Assembly: GCA_012523035.1 (NCBI GenBank)
Contig: JAAYJH010000055.1
Coordinates: 1-40,277 of the forward strand
Length of the DNA stretch: 40,277 bases
Origin: Fibrobacter sp.
GTDB lineage: Bacteria; Fibrobacterota; Fibrobacteria; Fibrobacterales; Fibrobacteraceae
Direction: 5' to 3'
In this document: piece after piece, positions 34,237-40,277 of the stretch
Position numbering within the stretch: the first letter of the stretch is position 1
Layout of the letters: every line of letters begins with the position of its first letter
The notes under the pieces: model-generated
Databases searched by the model: none
Told to the model about the DNA's origin: nothing
Seen by the model: the letters and a program-made list of their open reading frames with translations, nothing else
Program-made: the position numbers and the translations under genes

Positions 34237-35685
34237 TCACTTATTGTATTTTAGAGCAAACTCACTGCGATCTATATTTTGAGGGGTCCATTTACCGGTA
34301 TTTCGTATTTCTGCCTTTGGAAAACCTTTTTCTTGAAGTCTGGCTTCGGTGGCATCGATTTCACTTTGGGGCAAATTATAATCCAAAAGTTCTTTATTCA
34401 AGTACTTCTCATAACCCACCATATCTAAATAACCGTGTCCAGACATCGTGAACAAAATAGTCTTCTCTTTCCCTTCTTCTCGGGCTTTGATAGCCTCACG
34501 AATCACAGCCGCCACCGTATGAGAAGACTCTGGAGCAATGACCCAGCCTTCTGTCCTTGCCCAGCGAATTGCCGCTTGAAAGCACTCATTTTGAGGCACT
34601 GCGGTAGGGGTAAACAAACCTTCATTCACAGCCTGACTCACAATAGGCGACATACCGTGATAACGAAGCCCTCCAGCATGGATACTACTAGGGATATAAT
34701 CATGCCCCAAGGTATGCATTGGCAAAAGTGGTGTAAAGCCTGTCAAATCGCCATAATCATAAGTAAAAACACCTCGAGTCAAAGAAGGGCAACTCGTAGG
34801 CTCCACTGGAATAATTTCAATATCTTGACCATGGATTTTATCATAAGCAAAAGGGAAAGCCATCCCAGCAAAATTAGACCCACCACCAGCACAAGACAAC
34901 ACAATATCAGGCTTTTTAATCCCAATCATTTCAAGTTGCTTTTTGGCTTCGAGCCCAATCACCGTTTGGTGGAGCATCACATGGTTCAGCACAGAACCAA
35001 GAGCATATTTGGTGCTCCCCGTTTTATCACCAATAGCAAGTTCAACCGCTTCAGAAATAGCAATTCCCAAAGAACCTGGACAATGAGGGTCATTTTGAAG
35101 GACTTTACGCCCCACCTCTGTGATCTCGCTAGGACTAGCAATACAGGTACCACCCCAAGTACGCATCAAAGCTTTTCTAAAGGGTTTTTGCTCATAACTC
35201 ACCTTCACCATAAAAACTTTACAATCGATGCCCATCAATTTACAAGCAAAAGAAAGAGCACCTCCCCATTGACCAGCACCAGTTTCAGTAGTAATCGTTT
35301 TGGTACCGGCTTGCTTATTGTACCATGCCTGAGCAATAGCGGTATTGCCTTTGTGACTCCCTGCGGGGCTCACACTTTCATCTTTATAATAAATCTTGGC
35401 GGGTGTTTTTAAGTACTCTTCCAACCAATAAGCGCGTCGAAGGGGTGTTGGTCTAAAACGCATCAAGTGCCCTCGAATTTCGTCTGGAATTTTAATCCAA
35501 GAATCCGTGGACATCTCTTGTTCTAAAATATTATGGGGGAATATAGCGGCCATTTGCTCCAAAGAAACTGGCTTACCGTCGGAACCCAAAGGAGGTAGCA
35601 TAGGGGTAGGCAAATCGGCGGCCAAATTATACCATTCTCGTGGCATATCATTAGGATTCAAGTAAATTTGAGCATGTTCGTACAT
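34237..35685 (-). CDS. TrpB2-type tryptophan synthase beta chain-like enzyme
   Basis: A 482-residue PLP enzyme of the TrpB2 subgroup, which is longer than TrpB1 (about 400). The PLP lysine is K112 in GSHKGNTA, and the phosphate-binding glycine-rich loop is CAGGGSNFAGM. The N-terminal extension (LNPNDMPREWYNLAADLPTPMLPPL) and the opening EIRGHLMRFRPTPLRRAYWLEE are typical of TrpB2. Such enzymes make tryptophan from indole and serine and may work without TrpA or replace TrpB1. No other trp gene is in the window. AGGTG lies seven bases before the ATG. It follows the prepilin peptidase gene by 33 bp on the same strand and ends in a clear terminator. Confidence 0.92.
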   Translation of the reverse strand: MYEHAQIYLNPNDMPREWYNLAADLPTPMLPPLGSDGKPVSLEQMAAIFPHNILEQEMSTDSWIKIPDEIRGHLMRFRPTPLRRAYWLEEYLKTPAKIYYKDESVSPAGSHKGNTAIAQAWYNKQAGTKTITTETGAGQWGGALSFACKLMGIDCKVFMVKVSYEQKPFRKALMRTWGGTCIASPSEITEVGRKVLQNDPHCPGSLGIAISEAVELAIGDKTGSTKYALGSVLNHVMLHQTVIGLEAKKQLEMIGIKKPDIVLSCAGGGSNFAGMAFPFAYDKIHGQDIEIIPVEPTSCPSLTRGVFTYDYGDLTGFTPLLPMHTLGHDYIPSSIHAGGLRYHGMSPIVSQAVNEGLFTPTAVPQNECFQAAIRWARTEGWVIAPESSHTVAAVIREAIKAREEGKEKTILFTMSGHGYLDMVGYEKYLNKELLDYNLPQSEIDATEARLQEKGFPKAEIRNTGKWTPQNIDRSEFALKYNK

Positions 35686-35718
35686 AATAACACCTAAAGA
35701 AATCGGGAAAAACCCAAG

Positions 35719-36552
35719 TTAATAAATAAAAGATAAATACAATTCTAAAATCGCATCACCCCAAAGATAGACTATTGGCGCAGAAATCGAAAGGAAAGGG
35801 CCAAAAGGGATCTCTTCTTTTGAAGATTCATCAAAATCTGCACCATTAGGTCTTTTTATAAAACGCATCGGTAAAATCACTAGCAAACCCAACAAAGCCG
35901 CCATCACCAAAACCTCAAAAGCCGCAAAGTAGCCCATTATAGCTCCATAACCAGCCAAAAGCTTCACATCACCAAAACCCATCGCCTCTTTTTTCAAAAA
36001 ACGAGTCACCAAAAAGCCAAAAACATACAAGCCTCCCCCGGCGATCAAAAAACCCAACAAACTATCCACCACAGAAATTCCACCTGGAAAAATGGAAAGC
36101 AAAAGCCCCACAAAAATCCCACCCACCGAAATAGAATCCGGGATCAAATGGTGCTCCAAATCAATCAATAGCACAGGCACTATCCCCAAAAGCAACCAAA
36201 ACAAGGCCGCCATATCTTTAAACTCTGAAGCCTCCAATCCCCAAGGCCTTCCCCACTCTGCAAGCACCACACTCAAAGCCCCTAGCAAAGCACAAAGCAA
36301 CTCCACCAAAGGGTAGCGAACACTAATAGGGCTTTTACAGCAAGCACTCTTCCCTCTCAAAAGCAACCAACCTACCAGCGGCAAATTAAAAAAAATCGGG
36401 ATATGTTTTTTACAAGAAGGGCAAAAAGAAGCAGGTTTCACCAAAGACAAGCCTCTTGGCATCCTATAAATAAGCACATTATAAAAACTACCCACAGAAG
36501 CCCCGAACAAAAAGCCTAGAATTACAAAATACCAAATAGGAACAACAATCAT
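35719..36552 (-). CDS. pilD: Prepilin peptidase (type IV pilin leader peptidase/methyltransferase)
   Basis: A 277-residue integral membrane aspartic protease that cleaves and N-methylates type IV pilins and pseudopilins. The catalytic aspartates are D131 in DLEHHLIPD and D195 in GFGDVK. The N-terminal cytosolic methyltransferase loop has C44-x2-C47 (FCPSCKKH) and then NLPLVGWLLLRGKSACCKSPIS. There the usual second C-x2-C is changed: the first position is Ser69 and the cysteines are adjacent (C71, C72), so the zinc site may be altered. About seven hydrophobic segments follow. The pilin and secretion genes it serves are elsewhere; pili or a type II/IV system is implied. No good Shine-Dalgarno precedes the ATG, which follows a TATTATTATAC promoter-like stretch. 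Confidence 0.92.
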   Translation of the reverse strand: MIVVPIWYFVILGFLFGASVGSFYNVLIYRMPRGLSLVKPASFCPSCKKHIPIFFNLPLVGWLLLRGKSACCKSPISVRYPLVELLCALLGALSVVLAEWGRPWGLEASEFKDMAALFWLLLGIVPVLLIDLEHHLIPDSISVGGIFVGLLLSIFPGGISVVDSLLGFLIAGGGLYVFGFLVTRFLKKEAMGFGDVKLLAGYGAIMGYFAAFEVLVMAALLGLLVILPMRFIKRPNGADFDESSKEEIPFGPFLSISAPIVYLWGDAILELYLSFIY

Positions 36553-36655
36553 ATACCAAAGATAAAATTAGTTTTGTATAATAATAGCCTTCACTTCCAA
36601 TAACATTTCTTTTTTACACTATATTTTAAGCATTCACCCCAAAATTGGAGTCTTT

Positions 36656-37084
36656 ATGAATGTAGAAGTCGCAAGCATTTGTGATGCCGCCACAGACCAA
36701 GCAGGCAAACTCAACATATTGGGAGCCTTCGATCGTTTCGCTCTACCACTCCCTTACACCTATCCTCAGTGCAGTGCCGTGTTTCGAATCCGTTACCAGC
36801 GCTCCGAAGCCACGCACCATCAATTTGAACTCACCATCACCAACACTCAAGGTCAAAACTTAATCCCCCCTTTGCAGTCAGACATTCAATTTCCCGCTTT
36901 AAACCCAGAAGCCGAAACCGGCGTAGTGAACATGATCCTCAACATGCACCGAATCCAAATCACCAAAGAAGGCAAATACCTGATTCGCTTGCGTGTGAAC
37001 CAAATCGAAATCGCCTTACTCCCCCTTTATATCTTTGACACCACCCCCAAAGAACCCAACCCTCTAGAATTTGAAAACAAATAA
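36656..37084 (+). CDS. DUF6941-type protein, function unknown
   Basis: A 142-residue soluble protein matching the opening pattern of the DUF6941 family (VEVASICDAATDQAGKLNILGAFDRFALPLPYTYPQC). It then has a beta-rich body (VFRIRYQR; FELTITNTQGQNLIPP; MILNMHRIQITKEGKYLIRLRVN) that ends in a tail PNPLEFENK. The order of an extended strand, a domain resembling an immunoglobulin-like sandwich and the terminal strand fits that family, whose role is not known. GGAG lies six bases before the ATG. It is divergent from the prepilin peptidase gene, and a copy of the dispersed repeat follows its stop. No signal peptide is visible. Confidence 0.72.
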   Translation: MNVEVASICDAATDQAGKLNILGAFDRFALPLPYTYPQCSAVFRIRYQRSEATHHQFELTITNTQGQNLIPPLQSDIQFPALNPEAETGVVNMILNMHRIQITKEGKYLIRLRVNQIEIALLPLYIFDTTPKEPNPLEFENK

Positions 37085-37095
37085 TTTTTAATTTA

Positions 37096-37121
37096 GAAGT
37101 TTCAGAAGCGCCTGGCTTGAA
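37096..37121 (+). repeat. Dispersed ~25-bp intergenic repeat, copy 4
   Basis: Begins GAAGTTTCAGAAGCGCCTGG and continues CTTGAA. It matches copy 2 at GAAGT, TCA, CGCCTGGCTTGAA and most positions between. It lies 11 bp after the DUF6941 gene, between convergent genes. Confidence 0.75.
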
Positions 37122-37247
37122 CACAAAAAGATTTCCCTCACCCATCAAAAAGCATTTCAAAGATTCTAAAAGATAAAGGTCAAAACCTTTTCATTTCAAC
37201 CACAAAGCAATAAAAGCCCATTTTCATATGAATTCACAAAACAAAAA

Positions 37248-37796
37248 TCACTGAAAAGCACTAATGATACAGCACGAATAATCCAGCCTCTCCTCTAAAA
37301 CACCTAGATCGGGCTCCCAAAAAGAATAAGCTCCAGAATCTTCATTTAACATTGAAACTTTTAAACTACCCTCAAAAAAAGACCCTCCAAAGCACTTATA
37401 ATACGCTTCTTTGCGACACCACAACTTATAAAACAGCTCCAAACTTTGCGACTCGGGCAAAGACTCTATCAGCGAAGTCTCCTCTCTATTAAAAAACCGT
37501 CTTGCCAACCGAATGTGCTTTCTTTTTTTATAAAACTCCAAATCCACGCCAACCCTAGCATTAAAAGAATAAACCAAAACACAAGTGTTCTTAGAATGCG
37601 TCCAATTAGCATCCATACCATAGCTCGAAAAATCGGGTCGTCCTTTATCGTTGAGTGGGATTTGTTTGCACTCTATCTTTTGATTCAAAGCCGCAGACAA
37701 AATAGAATCGATCACCTTGTGATGATTTTGAACATCAAAATGCGAATAAAAAATGTCACCCTGCAAAGTGGTATTTCTCTTAATAAGTGGTAGCAT
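37248..37796 (-). CDS. 4'-phosphopantetheinyl transferase (Sfp type)
   Basis: A 182-residue Sfp-superfamily enzyme that moves phosphopantetheine from CoA to a carrier protein. The magnesium/CoA site is VGVDLE followed later by LWCRKEAYYKCFG, the W-x2-KEA-x2-K motif. Sfp-type enzymes are usually about 220-240 residues, so this one is on the short side and may lack part of the N-terminal half. The ATG at 37796 is preferred over a TTG four codons earlier. It lies 112 bp after the EAL gene on the same strand. No polyketide, peptide synthetase or fatty-acid synthase gene is in the window, so its carrier protein is unknown. Confidence 0.87.
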   Translation of the reverse strand: MLPLIKRNTTLQGDIFYSHFDVQNHHKVIDSILSAALNQKIECKQIPLNDKGRPDFSSYGMDANWTHSKNTCVLVYSFNARVGVDLEFYKKRKHIRLARRFFNREETSLIESLPESQSLELFYKLWCRKEAYYKCFGGSFFEGSLKVSMLNEDSGAYSFWEPDLGVLEERLDYSCCIISAFQ

Positions 37797-37861
37797 GCAT
37801 ATATCCAAAACTAGAATCTTATTAAAAATAATCTAATAAACACCAAAAGGCATCCAATAAC

Positions 37862-37885
37862 AAAAAGATAAGCTTATAAGAAGCT
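37862..37885 (-). terminator. Possible weak terminator after the EAL gene
   Basis: On the minus strand AGCTT-CTTAT-AAGCT is followed by TATCTTTTT. The stem is only five to six pairs, so it may be partial or chance. Confidence 0.3.
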
Positions 37886-37907
37886 CCACAAACTTATAAA
37901 TATATTC

Positions 37908-40169
37908 CTAATTCAATGGCACCATATCTTTTAGAGCATTAACCGAAATTGGAAAGGTTTCTAATTTATCTACAAACTCTTGAAGTGGAATAGGCTTAGA
38001 AAAATAATAGCCTTGAACAAAATGACAACCTGCATCTCGTAAAAACTCTAATTGTTCTTTAGTCTCTACCCCTTCGGCTATAGAAATCAACCTCAAATCT
38101 TTAATTAATCGAAGCACAGAAATCACCACTTTCTTTCCTCTTTCACTATTTATGGTGTTTTGTAAAAAACCTCTATCCAATTTAATGATATTCACATCAA
38201 TCTCCTTGAGCATTTTCAAAGAAGAATATCCAGATCCAAAATCATCCATAGAGACTCTAAAACCTACAGTCAAAAGTTGATTGAAGAGATTTAAAGCAGC
38301 ACTATCATTCTCTAAGAGCACCGTCTCTGTCATTTCTAACTCAATCAAACGACGAGGCACTTCGTATTTATCCACTATACTGATGAGCGTTTCTAAGTAA
38401 TCTGGTTGGTAAAATAAAAGTCTGGATTGATTCACCGAAATAGGAACTATGGGTTTATTTTCGATAAGTCTTTGTTGTTGTATTTGGCATACTTTTTCTA
38501 ACATATAAGTGTCTAATTTTAAAATAAATCCACTCTTTTCAAAAATAGGGATAAAAGAATCTGGAAACAAGAGTTCATTGGGAGTTTGCCATCGAACCAA
38601 AGCCTCTGCCCCCACTAGCTCTTCTGTATTGGCATCGTATTTGGGTTGTAAATACACCAAAAACTCCTCATTGATAAGAGCTTCTTCCATACGACTCTCC
38701 AACAAAATTTCTTTTTCTACAGACTTTTGAACCTCCGCATCATAATAAAAAAGCGTTTTAGAAAACTCTTTTGGACTATTTTTAATAGCCATATCGGCAA
38801 GAGCAAAAAACTCTGGAGAAAGTATTCTGCGGCCTTGTTTTTGAGTCAAATAAATTCCAAAACAATAATTCACCGGAAAGCCATTCACCACATCTTGATT
38901 AAAAAAACGAAGTTCTTCGGATAATTGAATTAAACGATGGTTCAACTCTTCTTCACTCTGATAGCACAAAACCAAATAAAATCGATCGGCAAAAGAACGG
39001 GCCAACAACTCTTCTTTTTTAAGTTTTTTTGTCAAATACAATTTAGTTTTTCTAATAATCTCATCACTACGAACTTGGCCAAAAACCGTATTAAAAAAAC
39101 CAAAGTTTTTGATATTAGAAACCACAAAGGCCACCTTACAATTCGATGGAGGGTTATAAGAGTTTTTCAAGTACAAAAATAGTTTGTCTTTTGTAAACGC
39201 ACCCGTCAAAGAATCGTAAGAAAGTTGTGCTTCTAAATCTCTCCTAAAAAACAATCGAAGTGTAAAACTATAAAACAAAATCCCAATCAATAACACAAAA
39301 AAAATCAAAGTCATCGCTTGAAAAAGTATTTTAAACATTGAATTATGAGTATCAATAGCTTTGTCAGAATATACAGAAATCAAAAACCAATCATTATACT
39401 CCAAAGGTATAGAGATATAATAAGCAATTCGTTTGTCTATATTTGATTTTAAAACCTGAGCCTTTTTTTTAGATACATCCATACTCAAAAGCTCATTTTT
39501 TATTGTTTCTACCAAAGAACTATCGTTTTCTACTCCAAAATCAAACTCGTGCGTTTGAACTTCTGTAAGCAGCATATCTTTGATATATTCACCTTTTGAA
39601 TTCACTATAAAAAAGGCTTTTTGATGTTCAGTGGGCAAGGAATACAATATAGAATCTTCCATCACTGCAATCAAAGTCCCCACTCGATTCTTGTCCTTAT
39701 TATATACACCTTGTGTCAAGCTTAAAAAATAACGCTCATCATCTCTTAAAAAAGAAAGATAAAAATCTTTTGTTAAAACCGAATCTAAATAAGCTTTTGA
39801 AATTTCTGGATTAAACTGTTCTTTTTCTTTGACAAACCTACAATTCCCTTCTAAATCGATCCAACCTTTAGCGTACAATACAGAATACATGGTAGTATCC
39901 TTTAAATATGCAGAAAAGTTTTGATCATTTAATCCTTTTTTTTGTGAAATCGTTTCTAAAAGTTCAACACGCCTATCTATTTTAAAAGAAAATAATTGCG
40001 CATCTCTAGAGGCAATATTAAGCAATGAATTCAAGACACTTTTGTGGTGCCAAGAACCTATAAAATAAGCCACCCCTAATTCAAGCACTATTAAAACAAA
40101 AATTAATAGAAGGCTAACAACTACAACCCTTAAATTCAATCGATGCTTAATGCTTTTTAAGTTCTTCAT
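37908..40169 (-). CDS. Membrane-bound EAL phosphodiesterase with degenerate GGDEF domain
   Basis: A 753-residue sensor protein. TM1 (about 15-38) and TM2 (about 279-301) enclose a periplasmic dCACHE-like sensor. The GGDEF-like domain (about 316-475) has lost its signature: the position holds SFADR (392-396), so it should not make c-di-GMP. The EAL domain (about 490-740) retains EALVRW (522-527), SVNQS, ELEMTETVL, DDFGSGYSS (642-650), IKLDRGF and AEGVET, the usual set for active c-di-GMP hydrolysis. It therefore probably lowers c-di-GMP in response to an extracellular signal, affecting motility, adhesion or polysaccharide output. AAGG lies nine bases before the ATG. The Sfp gene follows on the same strand. 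Confidence 0.92.
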   Translation of the reverse strand: MKNLKSIKHRLNLRVVVVSLLLIFVLIVLELGVAYFIGSWHHKSVLNSLLNIASRDAQLFSFKIDRRVELLETISQKKGLNDQNFSAYLKDTTMYSVLYAKGWIDLEGNCRFVKEKEQFNPEISKAYLDSVLTKDFYLSFLRDDERYFLSLTQGVYNKDKNRVGTLIAVMEDSILYSLPTEHQKAFFIVNSKGEYIKDMLLTEVQTHEFDFGVENDSSLVETIKNELLSMDVSKKKAQVLKSNIDKRIAYYISIPLEYNDWFLISVYSDKAIDTHNSMFKILFQAMTLIFFVLLIGILFYSFTLRLFFRRDLEAQLSYDSLTGAFTKDKLFLYLKNSYNPPSNCKVAFVVSNIKNFGFFNTVFGQVRSDEIIRKTKLYLTKKLKKEELLARSFADRFYLVLCYQSEEELNHRLIQLSEELRFFNQDVVNGFPVNYCFGIYLTQKQGRRILSPEFFALADMAIKNSPKEFSKTLFYYDAEVQKSVEKEILLESRMEEALINEEFLVYLQPKYDANTEELVGAEALVRWQTPNELLFPDSFIPIFEKSGFILKLDTYMLEKVCQIQQQRLIENKPIVPISVNQSRLLFYQPDYLETLISIVDKYEVPRRLIELEMTETVLLENDSAALNLFNQLLTVGFRVSMDDFGSGYSSLKMLKEIDVNIIKLDRGFLQNTINSERGKKVVISVLRLIKDLRLISIAEGVETKEQLEFLRDAGCHFVQGYYFSKPIPLQEFVDKLETFPISVNALKDMVPLN

Positions 40170-40277
40170 ACAAGCAACCTTTTATCTTAAACCACAAAAA
40201 AAAAACAGCCAACATAAAAGAACAAGATAAAAGTAACGGCTATTTATCGTGTTTCACAAAGTCCTACTCTATAATAA
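40170..40277. other. Right-edge non-coding segment
   Basis: 108 bp of AT-rich sequence upstream of the EAL gene, cut by the window edge. It should carry the promoter for that gene. I recognise no RNA gene or repeat in it. Confidence 0.35.

Noticed and set aside
34435-35412. Long open frame on the plus strand opposite trpB2
   Set aside because: It is antisense to a well-conserved TrpB2 gene, its product is rich in His, Ser and Thr with no recognisable domain, and no Shine-Dalgarno supports it.
20927-37121. Dispersed repeats as remnants of an insertion sequence or a CRISPR array
   Set aside because: Copies are single, kilobases apart and not flanked by direct repeats or a transposase; there are no regular spacers.

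Overview
The window reads as AT-rich chromosomal DNA from a Gram-negative bacterium of the Fibrobacterota (Fibrobacter-like). The strongest pointer is a secreted licheninase (33197-34069, minus) whose glycoside hydrolase family 16 segments are in the same circularly permuted order as the known Fibrobacter succinogenes 1,3-1,4-beta-glucanase. Outer-membrane beta-barrels, a lipoprotein, a PorV/PorQ-like protein and a BY-kinase capsule system support a Gram-negative envelope. No tRNA, rRNA, CRISPR array, insertion sequence or phage gene was seen, and gene packing is tight.

Layout. 1-9140 (minus): an acidic exopolysaccharide or capsule operon, read wzc-like BY-kinase -> UDP-glucose dehydrogenase -> GDP-mannose dehydrogenase -> glycosyltransferase -> heparinase II/III-family lyase -> glycosyltransferase -> start of a probable CDP-glycerol glycerophosphotransferase cut by the window edge. 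9292-15645: cysS (minus) diverges from a plus-strand run gltX -> zinc-ribbon/BON-repeat protein -> WYL regulator -> queA. The middle two of that run form an unfamiliar pair. 15658-20847 (minus): DtxR/MntR-type regulator -> MaeB malic enzyme -> GH57/DUF3536 protein. 21055-24602: a small outer-membrane barrel, ispD and thrS. 24672-28815 (minus): phosphomannomutase-family enzyme -> PorV-like barrel -> lipoprotein -> small barrel. 28915-32475 (minus): Ski2-type helicase and a BASS/ACR3-like transporter. 32868-34069: a cupin converging on the licheninase. 34237-36552 (minus): TrpB2 and a prepilin peptidase. 36656-40169: a DUF6941-type protein, an Sfp-type phosphopantetheinyl transferase and an EAL phosphodiesterase with a degenerate GGDEF domain.

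How the genes connect. The phosphomannomutase could supply mannose-1-phosphate for GDP-mannose, which the AlgD-like enzyme oxidises. Together with UDP-glucuronate this would feed a uronic-acid polymer, polymerised under Wzc control and possibly trimmed by the heparinase-family lyase. The licheninase and GH57 protein point to glucan use. The EAL protein suggests c-di-GMP control of surface behaviour.

Most notable beyond the genes: a ~25-bp repeat scattered through four intergenic regions, with a degenerate fifth copy; a perfect 15-1-15 palindrome between trpB2 and the licheninase gene; nested inverted repeats upstream of the BASS transporter; and the Zn-ribbon/triple-BON/WYL pair.
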